64,000 nt of DNA from Furcasterigmium furcatum (taxonomy: Eukaryota > Ascomycota > Sordariomycetes > Glomerellales > Plectosphaerellaceae), in contig BCIA01000006.1 of NCBI GenBank assembly GCA_001599815.1, positions 2,420,961 to 2,484,960 of the forward strand, written 5' to 3'. The position numbers and the translations under genes were made by a program. Positions 55,216 through 64,000 of the stretch are shown one piece after another; position 1 is the stretch's first letter; every line of letters starts with the position of its first letter. Below the pieces are notes generated by a model, which saw only the letters and a list, made by a program, of their open reading frames with translations, was not told the origin of the DNA and did not search any database.

Positions 55216-56562
55216 ATGTCCGATCACGAAGAAGCGCCGGCCGTGCCGCAGGATGGCGGCGACCAAGGAACCGAAATGGCCCTCGCGACCACCAACACCG
55301 AGGTCGCAGCGCCCACCGAGAAGCGCAAAGTGAAGGTCATTCGCAAGGTCAAGAGGAAGCCCGCGAGGCCCCAGGTCGACCCGTCCTTCGTTTCGTCCGA
55401 GCCTCCGCCGCAGACCGGCACGACGTTCAATATTTGGTACAACAAGTGGGCCGGCGGCGACCGTGAGGACAAGTACGCGTCCCAGACCGCGGCCAAGGGA
55501 CGCTGCAATGTCGCGAAGGACACCGGCTACACAAAAGCGGACAAGGTCGTCGGCAGCTATTTCTGCCTCTTCTTCGCGCGAGGAGTCTGGTATGTTGAAC
55601 CGTGAACCCCCTCGCAACTTGTGCCAGACGCGGTACTGACAAAATACAGCCCCAAGGGCCAGGACTGCTTCTTTCTCCACCGACTTCCCGGCATTCACGA
55701 CATGTTCAACCCGAACGTCGACTGTTTCGGACGAGATAAGCACGCCGACTACAGAGACGACATGGATGGCGTGGGAAGCTTCCAGCGCCAGAACCGGACG
55801 ATCTACATCGGCAGGATACATGTCTCCGATGACATCGAGGAGATCGTGGCGAGGCACTTTGCGGAATGGGGTCAGATTGAGAGAAGTACGTTGCGCCACC
55901 TTGGATTTTGTTTGGACACCTTGCTGACCGCCTATAGCCCGTGTGCTGAACACCAGAGGCGTTGCGTTCGTGACATACTCGAACGAGGCAAATGCGCAGG
56001 TGAGCATTCCCCCGACTCCCAGATAGACTGGCGACATGCTGACCACGCGCAGTTCGCGAAGGAAGCTATGGCGCACCAGAGCTTAGACCACGAAGAGATC
56101 CTCAACGTCCGATGGGCGACTGCCGACCCGAACCCCATGGCGCGGGCTCGTGAGGAACGGAGGATCGAGGAACAAGCAGCAGAAGCCATCAGGCGGGCCC
56201 TCCCAGCCGAGTTTGTTGCGGAGATCGAGGGCAAGGACCCGGAGGCGCGCAAGCGGAGGAAGATCGAGAGCAGCTACGGCCTGGAGGGCTACCAGGCGCC
56301 CGACGAGGTACACTTCGCACGAGGTGCCAACGCAGTCAACCCCGTTGGGCGGACCGGGTACGAGCTGGAGCAGGAGCAGCGACAGATGCTGGAGAATGGC
56401 AGCGCGGGGACCGAACTGGAGCAGGCGCCGGCCGAGGCCGGAGGCATCTTCTCCAGCAGCACGCTGGCAGCCTTGAACTCGGCCAGGGTGTCAGTGGCAC
56501 AAAAGCCCAAGCCGGCGGCGCTTTCGGGGCCGTTGGTGGGTTATGACAGCGATAGCGATTAG
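55216..56562 (+). CDS. cwc2: Cwc2, pre-mRNA splicing factor (NineTeen complex-related)
   Basis: Four exons, 55216..55589, 55650..55885, 55938..55999, 56053..56562, 393 aa. Exons 1 and 2 join to complete the CCCH zinc finger: YFCLFFARGV + CPKGQDCFFLHRLP. The Torus region TTFNIWYNKWAGGDRED precedes it. The RRM follows, with RNP2 RTIYIGRI, and RNP1 GVAFVTYS supplied by the 62-nt exon 3, then an Ala/Glu/Arg-rich helix and a low-complexity tail ending GYDSDSD. Cwc2 contacts U6 snRNA near the catalytic core and links the NTC to the spliceosome. Start is the ATG of MSDHEEAP; an in-frame ATG at 55153 is an alternative. Confidence 0.94.
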
Positions 56563-56589
56563 ATGGGACGATATTGTATATGAACATGT

Positions 56590-56595
56590 AATAAA
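56590..56595 (+). terminator. AATAAA polyadenylation-type signal after cwc2
   Basis: AATAAA lies 28 bp after the cwc2 stop and 45 bp before the stop codon of the convergent ureF gene. Transcripts of the two genes must nearly touch or overlap at their 3' ends. Confidence 0.45.
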
Positions 56596-56639
56596 ACAGG
56601 CGGCGCAGGGGCTGCCGCATGATACCCTCCATCTGCGAC

Positions 56640-57638
56640 TTAGCTGTTGAATATCCGTGAGTACAGGACCTCATGTCGCCCGATCCAGAGATCCATCACC
56701 GGCATGGTCTGCCCGGCTTCTTCGACAGGCGTTTCCCATTCCCGCTCGATGACCTGCGTGATCATCCTCTGCACATCATTGCCTCCAAGCACCTTCTGTG
56801 CCTGATACGGGCCGAACATGCTTGCCCTCACGGCCGCGGACACAAGCGCCTTGACGTGGCTCAACATGAAAACGTACGCCGTCTGCCGCAGCGTCAGCCC
56901 GACAAGCCGCGCCACGGCGCCGAATAACGGGCCCAGGTGGGAATGTACAAGCGGCACATCCACGGCGTCCTTGGCGGCGCCAGGATCGGCCGCCGACCCC
57001 GGCCCTGCCCGGGTCGTTTTCTTCAGCACCTCCGCGTAGGGTCGAAGGGTCTCGATGGCCTCCTTGGGCAGCGAAGCAGCGAAGCTCCGCTCCCAGATGG
57101 ACATGAGCGCCCTTCCCTGGGCGATGGAGGCTCGCCTGCCGACGGTGCAGATGATGGCTGCGTCGAGGAGGTCGTCGAGGTCAGCGACTGTTGTGGGGTC
57201 GCGCCATGCCGCGAGGACGAAGGGCAACGTCGTCGAGGCGTATGATGAGAGGGACTCTGGGAGAAAGACGGAGAATGATGAGCGGCCGCGCGGGGTGTGG
57301 GCGAGGTAAGACTCGAGACCGCTGCTGAAGGCGAATGAGCCCAGGGGGAGGGCCGAGTCCGAGAGGAGGAGGAGGTAGTGGTTCGCGGAGACAGATATTG
57401 AGGCTGGGTCGTGTCAATGAGAGCTCCGAGATACAAATCATGATCTATGCTTACATGGGAGTTCAGGAACGATGCTCTTCGGTCTTTCGGCTGGCTCATC
57501 GACTCTGGACTGGGAGCCATCAGACTTGTTGTTCTTCTGGGCTGCGAGCCGTGCCTTTGCAGCGGCAAGGCTGGCTTCCAAGGCCGCCACCTCTGCCTCG
57601 GTCTCTTGGATGGATCCATCCCGTGCTGCTGAATCCAT
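56640..57638 (-). CDS. ureF: urease accessory protein UreF
   Basis: Two exons, complement(56640..57403, 57455..57638), 315 aa. The 51-nt intron joins SIVPELP to SSISVSANHYLLLL. The UreF core starts LLSDSALPLGSFAFSSGLES (about residues 72-91), continues SIAQGRALMSIWERSF, and ends with a helical C-terminal region (GLTLRQTAYVFMLSHVKALV, ENDVQRMI-like GGNDVQRMITQVIE). An N-terminal coiled-coil-like helix EAEVAALEASLAAAKARLAA is an extension also seen in fungal UreF. UreF works with UreD and UreG to load nickel into urease, giving the organism urea use. Convergent with cwc2, 77 bp apart. Confidence 0.92.
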
Positions 57639-58569
57639 TAAGACAATTCCAATAAGTGAGACTGAGAGTCGTAGCTCTGGGGACGTCTTGTGATAAGACA
57701 CGAGTTGATAAAGGCTGGTGATGTGTATTACATAATCCACTCGACTTTCAAGTCGGCTCGTCCAACACTCGAGCCAGTTCCAGGCAGCTCTCGACATCAG
57801 CTGAAAGCCGCATCTTTCTCCATGTGTTCTCAAGACGAATATATCATATGGAGCTCTCCGTCTCTCAGTTGGTTCTTGCCTGCATCTCGCCGCCTGCTCT
57901 GGTCTGTCTCAGTTCACGTAATCTTCGGTAATCGAATTTGAACGTTCCATGCATATATTTAAGTTGAGTATTTCTTCAAGGCGTCTAGTCTCTTGGCGCT
58001 TTTCTCCACACGGCCCTCGTCACGCGCCGAGATTCCGAGTCGATGAGTGTTATGACGTCCTGCGGGGCCAACTCCGACTGGGGAACTGTGAATCGAGCAG
58101 GTGGGTGCCCTGGCCTGGGCGGTGAACTCTCGACAGTGCAGCACTACCACCTCTCAGGCAAACAGAGGAGCGCACGTCTGTGAGCGCGCCTTCGCCCAAC
58201 CACTTACTCGCATGCCGAGGCCACCATTCTTACGATTTCCCCGCGCTGCCAAGGAAAAGAATGCCGGCGAATGCCCTCCGGGCCGATGTTGCGCGGACGC
58301 CAAGGCGGGTTCGGACAGTCGAGGTGCCTCTCACTGAAATAAGGTTTCACCACTCTCAACACCAAGGGCTCTAGAAGACAGCCGTTCTGCAGCCTCCGAC
58401 CGCCTCATTCGTCACGCACTCCAGAATGACTCGTGGGCCAAAACGTATGCAATAGGCCGAGTGTCTCTCTGCCCGAGATGTCTCAGTGTAGAGGGAGGAT
58501 GTTTTTACCAGATCGGCGGATCTTGGAACTTCTCACCGCCGTGATGATCGAATTTCCTACCTACGGCCC
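57639..58569. other. divergent intergenic region (ureF / rhodopsin-domain gene)
   Basis: 931 bp between two starts facing apart. No gene, tRNA or repeat is recognised. Confidence 0.5.
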
Positions 58570-59765
58570 ATGGTCAACACCGCGACGATTGCCACGATGC
58601 ATGACCTCACTCTAGTCATCTTCGTCGTGTCCATCGTGTCCATCGTCCTGGTCACGAGCTTCACGGCGATGCGGATATGGATACGCTACTACCATCGCAC
58701 CCTCGGCATCGACGACTACTTTGCGCTCGTCGGTCTGGTACGCGCCCCTCTCTCGGCTGCTGCTGAAATGGTTACGGGTCACTAATCTATCTGGGTGCCA
58801 GGTGTTCTGGCTGGTATGCCTGAGTCTCGCGATCGTACTCTGCCTCAACGGGCTCGGTGCGCATGGGCCATATACGGACATGATGAAGTTCAAAACCCGG
58901 AAATACTTCTTCATCTTTCAAGACATCTACGTCTGGGCCAATATTCCGGTCAAGATCTCCGTCTGCCTCTCCATTCACCGCGTGGTGAAGCACTACAACT
59001 GGATAGCCTGGACGCTCTACGTGGTCATGTTCATCATCGCCAGCTCATCCATCGCCACCAACATCTTCCTCCTCACGTTCTGCAAGCCCGTAGCAGCCAT
59101 GTGGGATCCCAACATACCAGGCGGGACCTGCAGGCCTGCGGAGCAGATGCTGCAGCTTTCGATCGGATGGTCCTACATCAACATCGTCACCGACTGGGTC
59201 GTGGCCCTGCTACCCGTGTTCGTCCTCTGGAGGGTGAACATGCCGTGGAAGCAAAAGGTTACGGTCGCAGCCGTCCTGAGCCTGGGCATCTTCGCGAGCA
59301 CTGCGACCATTGTTCGCTTGGTGTATTTACCATACTTCACCGTCGTCGAAAACTATCTCTGTAAGTCCCTTTCTGACCCATATACCTTCTGCGTCTTCCC
59401 CATGTGGACACCAGCTGATTGTCATAGATGGACTTGGCCTCATCATACTCTGGACCATCCTCGAGCTCACAGTCGCAATTGTGGCCGTCTCCCTCATCGC
59501 CCTCCGCCCTCTGTTACGTCGATTCTTCGCCAGAAACAGCTTGGACAAGAGCCCTGACGGCGTCGCTGCGGCCCCTCCGAATACTCGTCAACTTGACAAC
59601 CGATTCTTCCGGATGCATGGGTGGTCGTTGCAATTCGGGCTGGATTCATACGTGAACAACTCCCTTTCGACTCGACCCAGCAATGGTGTCACAGAGAGTT
59701 CAACTGCGCAAGGAAGCATTTGGGACCCAGACTTATCACAACCCCCACGGCCTATCCCAGAATAA
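58570..59765 (+). CDS. rhodopsin-domain fungal membrane protein (SAT4/PTH11-like class)
   Basis: Three exons, 58570..58737, 58802..59360, 59428..59765, 354 aa. Introns of 64 and 67 nt restore FALVGLVFWLVCL and ENYLYGLGLIILW. Seven hydrophobic segments are seen: LVIFVVSIVSIVLVTSF, FALVGLVFWLVCLSLAIVL, the IPVKISVCLSIHRV region, WIAWTLYVVMFIIASSSIA, INIVTDWVVALLPVFVLW, VAAVLSLGIFASTATIVRL and LILWTILELTVAIVAVSLIAL. Marker positions of this class are RYYHRTLGIDDYF after the first segment, MWDPNIPGGTC in an outer loop and DWVVALLPV. There is no CFEM domain. The C-terminal 95 residues are cytosolic and Ser/Thr-rich. The class is hugely expanded in plant-associated fungi; ligands are unknown. Confidence 0.87.
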
Positions 59766-60282
59766 CCAAGTTGGACTGGACGGCTTGGTCACTTCGGCGC
59801 ATGGGTTCACGCACATCAGACTTGTTTGGAAAGCATTTGCAAATATACCCTTATTGTTTGTTATCGTGGGGAATAGCCTCTCGAATAGCATGTTTATATA
59901 TTGCTAGCATTTCACAGCAATGAATTCCCGGTCTCACAGGGGCATTCCCAGGAGAATGAGTGTTGATTCTTCGCGTCCCAACCTCGCGGGCCGCCTTACA
60001 TAATCAAGGTCAGTCCCCGATGTGGGGTACCTGTCCGGGAATCGATTACACAATGAGCCCATCTCTCGTCTTCGGCGTTTGAAGCATCACTTCATCTTCA
60101 ATATCTCGAGAAAAAGCCATTTCACACCATTTTCCAAGAGCAGTTCACCCGTCCTGAGGCCTCTACGACCTCCCGCTCTAGCCCGGTGACCCTTGGAGTC
60201 GATTGGCCCCATTACGTCACTACTCACAGCACCCAACCAACACCACCCTCATCCTCACGTGCGGGCATGTCATGACACCAAG
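59766..60282. other. intergenic, upstream of Rcf3-like gene
   Basis: 517 bp between two plus-strand genes; nothing recognised. Confidence 0.5.
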
Positions 60283-60672
60283 ATGAAGTCCTACGACCAA
60301 ATGCAAAGCTCCGAGGCCAACGATGCCGCCTGGGAAGCTACCCGGGGCGCGTTCATCGGCGCCGCGAAGTGGGGGGCCGTCACTGCCGTGCTCGGCGGCG
60401 CGGGCTACGCCTTTTCCCCGGTCTATCGGGGGCTGACGTTCCAGTTCAAGATGTAAGTCGCCCGTGGGGTCGCGGGGGAGGGAACCTCGCTGCTGACGCG
60501 CCGCAGCTACCTGCAGATGTGCGGCATGGTCTTCGGCAGCATGATCGAGGCAGACCACAGGCTACGGCAGTACGAGGCGCAGGTGCGGTTGCAGAGGAGA
60601 ATCGCCCGGGACAGGGCGAAGTGGCAGCGGTACGAGGAGGAGCTCTCGGCACAGGATCCCAAAAGCGAATGA
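60283..60672 (+). CDS. Rcf3-like mitochondrial respiratory factor
   Basis: Two exons, 60283..60452 and 60507..60672, 111 aa. The 54-nt GTAAGT...CAG intron joins TFQFK to IYLQMCGMVFGS. Layout: short N terminus, a glycine-rich hydrophobic helix GAFIGAAKWGAVTAVLGGAG, a PVYRGLTFQFK turn, a second hydrophobic helix YLQMCGMVFGSMIEADHRL, and a charged helix YEAQVRLQRRIARDRAKW. This is the architecture of yeast Rcf3 (N-terminal Rcf2 homology), a mitochondrial inner-membrane modulator of cytochrome oxidase. The identification rests on pattern likeness (for example SPVYR / SSVYR and EADHRL / RADKQL), not a search. It converges with rfc4 (275-bp gap). Confidence 0.7.
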
Positions 60673-60947
60673 TTTCCCGGCATCCCGCGGCACGAGGGAG
60701 GGGAAGAAACCCGGGTTGGTGTAAAATAGCAGGCTCGAATTTGGTATCAAGAGCCCTACCTGTCTGTATCTCAGCCTCGCCCGGACGGGGGCCGAATGTA
60801 CGATAACGTGTTCCGAAGAAATCTCCCTCCGAAGCTTTTAGGGGGGGCCTCCATGTTTCGAATCCGCCATTCCGTCCCGCAAGAAAACAAGTGTATCCCC
60901 GTTCAACGCCGTGTCATATGCAGTGTCGTCATGATGTGTCTCCGACC

Positions 60948-62101
60948 TCACTTCGTCGGCAGCTCGAACTTCTTCGGGTCCATGTTGAGCTTGCACAGCC
61001 TGACGACGCACCCGCTCAGCTGCAGCAGCGTCTGCACGCCCTCGAGGACCTTCATGTGCGTGAAGCCGATCTCCTTGATGAATTCGAGCTTGGCGTGCTC
61101 GCTCAGCGTCGGGATGGTCTTGGTCACCTTGAACATGGTGCTGATGATGTCGTGGCTGGAGTACCCGAGGTCCCAGAGCTCGCGGAGCGAGTCGAGCGCC
61201 GAGTCGACGTTGCCCTCGTAGCACGCCTTGAGCATCGCCTGCACCTTGATGGGGTGCGGGCTGTCGACGACCTTGAAGACGTTGTCGCCGCTGACGAAGC
61301 CGAAACCCGCCCAGGTCGACTGGAGGTTGTTGATGGCCTGGCGCATGTCGCCCTCGGCGCTGAAGACGAGCGCCGCGAGGCCGTCGTCGGAGAACTTGAC
61401 GCTCTCGGCCTCGATGATCTGCATCAGGCGCTTGACGACTTGGGCGTCGGTGAGGCGGCCGTAGCGGAGGATGGCGCAGCGGGACTGCAGAGGCTCGATG
61501 ATCTTGTTCGACTGGTTGCAGGCAAAGGCGAATCGCGTCGTGTTGGAGTAGATCTCCATCGTGCGGCGGAGGGCTTGCTGGGCGCCCGAGGTCATGCTGT
61601 CGGCTTCGTCAAGGATGACGAGCTTATGGCGGCCGGCCGGGAGGGTGACCTTCTTCTGCGCGAAGCCCTTGATGCGGTTTCGGACGACGTCGATGCCTCT
61701 CTCGTCACTGGCATTCAGCTCCAGGACGGCCTCCTTGTATGTGTCCCCCAGAAGCTGCCGCGCGAGGCACAGCACACTGGTCGTCTTGCCGATTCCAGGC
61801 ATGCCCGAGATGATGACATGGGGCATGTTTCCCTCCTTCGCGATGATCTTCAGCCGCTCAATCGTTTCCGTGTTTCCAACGACATCGTCGAGAAAGACTG
61901 GCCTGTACTTTTCGACCCTGCATGCGCACGCGTGTCAGAACCGTCTTCGTCACGACGCCATCCATCACTTGTCGGATCAACATACCAGGGCAGCTCATAG
62001 GCCGGTAGGCCGTTCAAAGCCGAAGAAGTGGCCTTCTTTTCGGCAGAGGTGGACGACTCGCCCAGCTCCTCGGGCTTCTGCGTGCTCTTTTGTGCCGGCA
62101 T
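60948..62101 (-). CDS. rfc4: Rfc4, replication factor C small subunit
   Basis: Two exons, complement(60948..61917, 61986..62101), 361 aa. The 68-nt intron joins AYELPW to VEKYRPVFLDDVVGNTETI, which is the first RFC box. AAA+ clamp-loader motifs follow: Walker A GMPGIGKTTS (about residues 77-86), LNASDERGIDVVRN, Walker B LVILDEADSMTSGAQQALRR, sensor/SRC motif FACNQSNKIIEPLQSRCAIL, and the C-terminal collar region ending KKFELPTK. The SRC arginine is present. Rfc4 is part of the pentameric loader of PCNA and of the Rad24 and Ctf18 variants. The first 38 residues are an extra Ser/Glu/Ala-rich N terminus compared with yeast. Confidence 0.95.
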
Positions 62102-62653
62102 GCTGGGTGTTGGTCGTGGGTTGAAAGGTCGTGAACAAGGTGGAGCCCTCAGAGTTGTGAAGGAGTTGAAGCACTTTACGCGGTGACGGACGCGGGGGAG
62201 ACGCGTAGAAAGGCGCTAGTCCATATTAGGCCTACAGCTGGTTGACCCCTTTAACACCATCCCCAGCTCCCTTTCACATTTTGCCAGATGTATTTCTACC
62301 GATAGCCATTCCCCAGGGAACGTCTTCCTGCTTTCGACCTGGGACAGGCCGAGGATGACACCGGGAATGTGGAAAAGCGACAATACCGTCTCAAACCACC
62401 ATCATGAATCTTAAGGCCTGGGATTCTGGGTATCATGCTCTCGACCTCCCTTGGCTCTCGAGCAAATCATTGGCCCTCGCTACCACTGCATGTCTATACT
62501 ATGGCTTCTCCTCTCCGTCCATTGCCTGAAAAGCAGAACAGCCAGCGCCCGGTAGTATCATAACGCTGCAGGTAATACCAATGAGCCACCCTTGCTAATC
62601 CAAAGTCAAAGCTGTCCAAGCCTCCTGATCCTGAATATGCAGATCCCAACACC
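62102..62653. other. intergenic, rfc4 upstream region
   Basis: 552 bp between two minus-strand genes; nothing recognised. Confidence 0.5.
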
Positions 62654-64000
62654 TTAATTCTTCTTCGTCTCCTCTTGGCCATCCATGCTTGAGTCGAGGT
62701 CAAGTAAGTTCGGCTGCACTTGACGGGTATCCGAGCTGGTCGACCCGCTCCTTGGGCCGAGGAAGGGACTGTTACCCCTCCGCTCTCGCATCTCAACCGG
62801 CGCTTGTAGCAGCACTTCCGTGGTGGAGGATCGCTGCGGAGGTTCCATCTCGACATCGTGCGCCCCGCTCTTAGGGAATGTCGAGGCTCTGTTTGCGTCC
62901 GAGAGAGGACGCAAGTCGCCGCCGGGCTTAGTGGCCTCTCCCATGTCGGCCATCTCGACCTCAGTAGCCATTTCTCGGCCCAGAGGACCCTCTTGGCCCC
63001 CGAAATCCCCCATAAAATCAGTGAAGTCTCCCATCCTAGAGTCGGGTGCGCTGTTGCCGCCGATAGATGCGCGGTCGCTGGCCATGGACTCGTTGCTGTT
63101 AGATCGGTACTTCCGCTTCGTAGGGGACATTGGTGTCATCGGCACCACGTGTGTTCCATCCGTTGCTGCCAGGACGTCTGCCTGGCTTTCGCCTTCCGCC
63201 TTCTCGCGCGCGAGTTCAGCTCGGAAGGTCTTATTGTCCGCCTTGACGAACCGCTGGAGAGGGTCCGCGAGAGGCACGGGCACGACTCCCTGCAGCGCGG
63301 CCTCCGTGGCGTAGACGAGCGAGGGGTTCCTGGATTCCTGGAACATCTGTCGCTGGACTAGTTCAAAAGAAACTTTCTGTGGGCAATCATCAGCATCGGC
63401 CGGTAGATGGGCAGCAAACGAACTCACCTTTGCACTGACAGCCTCCGACTCGTCTGGAACATACGCTAGCCGCCACCACTGATCGACAGGTTCCCTGGCC
63501 GAATCCTCAAACTCGATAAGCTTCGGCTCCGACCTCTTGCAGACGTAGATGACATTGGCAGCCGTCACAACACCTCGGAGCAAAAACTTTTTGCCCCTGA
63601 AGGGGCCAGCAGGCCCGGCCTTCTCTGGGTCCGTCAAGAGAGCCTGCAGGTACTCCTTGTATGATCGGATCTTCGCCGTTTCGGCATGCAAGTCTGTGAA
63701 TGTCAGCATCTTTCATCCATGGAAAACGTAACGGTCGCACCAACTTACTTGCGAGTTTGCCGTCGAGCTCGGCCAGTACAGCTCTCAGGCGAGACAAATA
63801 CAGCTTGACCTTGCCGTGCGCCTCCGCGTCCTCTTCTGTGAAGCTGGGAGACAAGTTCATCTTGTCGATGCGTTCAAGGAGTTCCTGAGGAAGCCCCTGT
63901 TGGGGCTTGTATGACTCCTTGAAGTCGTACCACTTCTCCACTGATGCCCAAGTCTCGATCTCATGAGCGATCTCGTCTCGGGTCCAGACCTTGTCCGTCT
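62654..64000 (-). CDS. ubiquitin-interaction-motif-type protein, 3' part (partial)
   Basis: The last three coding exons are visible: complement(62654..63376, 63428..63693, 63749..>64000); the 5' end lies beyond the right edge. The start of the visible part reads TDKVWTRDEIAHEIETW. Then SVEKWYDFKESYKPQQGLP, HGKVKLYLSRLRAVLAELDG, KFLLRGVVTAANVIYVC, DQWWRLAYVPDESEA, FELVQRQMFQESRNPSLVYA and PLADPLQRFVKADNKTF, ending in a long disordered Ser/Glu/Met-rich tail. The QWWR and SLVYATEAA pattern is what I recall from fungal ubiquitin-interaction-motif/UCH-linked proteins, but the defining N-terminal domains are off the window. The intron at 63377-63427 is 51 nt, in phase and stop-free (17 codons), with perfect GTGAGT...CACAG sites. 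Confidence 0.65.

Noticed and set aside
55108..56076. 322-aa minus-strand frame
   Set aside because: It is antisense to cwc2 exons and introns, while the sense strand gives a complete conserved protein.
60891..62000. 369-aa plus-strand frame rich in Leu, Asp and Val
   Set aside because: It is antisense to rfc4 and has no recognisable content.

Overview
The window is 64 kb of nuclear DNA from a filamentous ascomycete (Pezizomycotina), most likely a Sordariomycete. The evidence is many short introns of about 50-60 nt with GTRNGT donors, CTRAY branch sites and YAG acceptors, GC-rich coding exons, genes on both strands without operons, and fungus-specific families (Knr4/Smi1, Loc1, Vps68, Vhc1, rhodopsin-domain receptor-like proteins). 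I see no rRNA, CRISPR, intact transposon, or secondary-metabolite backbone gene (PKS/NRPS). I did not detect a tRNA by eye, but that search is weak. Coding starts below are the ATG codons I judged best. Splice sites were chosen because they rejoin conserved protein sequence, and every intron-containing gene model listed closes in frame.

Layout. 1-6.4 kb: SRR1-like protein, Vps68 and an orphan protein. 6.4-16 kb: Knr4/Smi1 with a very long (3.7 kb) gene-free upstream region, a DEDDy 3'-5' exonuclease, Lsm5 and Rpb11. 16-30 kb: a disordered orphan, the vacuolar cation-chloride cotransporter Vhc1 diverging from the vacuolar amino-acid transporter Avt3, and the cohesin loader Scc4/Mau2. 30-38.5 kb: an Hsp70-like ATPase, a coiled-coil orphan, a Gfd2-like nuclease-fold protein and a Cys/His-rich zinc-finger-like protein. 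39-46.4 kb: a block of small-molecule enzymes, namely a histidine-box fatty acid desaturase, an AIG2/gamma-glutamylcyclotransferase-like protein, a divergent neighbouring amidoligase, and an EHT1/YheT-type alpha/beta hydrolase. 46.6-52.7 kb: Loc1, an acyl-CoA dehydrogenase, Spo12 and the GTPase Rbg1/DRG1. 53.3-54.5 kb: what looks like a broken F-box gene. 55-64 kb: the splicing factor Cwc2, urease accessory protein UreF, a rhodopsin-domain membrane protein, an Rcf3-like mitochondrial protein, replication factor C subunit 4, and the 3' part of a ubiquitin-interaction-type protein that runs off the right edge.

Most of the window is housekeeping: RNA processing (Lsm5, Cwc2), transcription (Rpb11), ribosome biogenesis and translation (Loc1, Rbg1), chromosome biology (Scc4, Rfc4, Spo12), and vacuole or transport (Vps68, Vhc1, Avt3). 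The part most likely to hold something undescribed is 39-46 kb. There an amidoligase (peptide- or amide-bond-forming fold) and a gamma-glutamylcyclotransferase-like enzyme (which opens gamma-glutamyl amides) face away from each other across a 1.2-kb shared upstream region containing a perfect 16-bp palindrome. They are flanked by two genes with lipid-type enzyme folds. Other points of note are two GC-AG introns fixed by conserved protein sequence (Lsm5, Vhc1), two stop-free introns whose length is a multiple of three (Scc4, the right-edge gene), micro-exons in Rbg1, and the decayed F-box locus.
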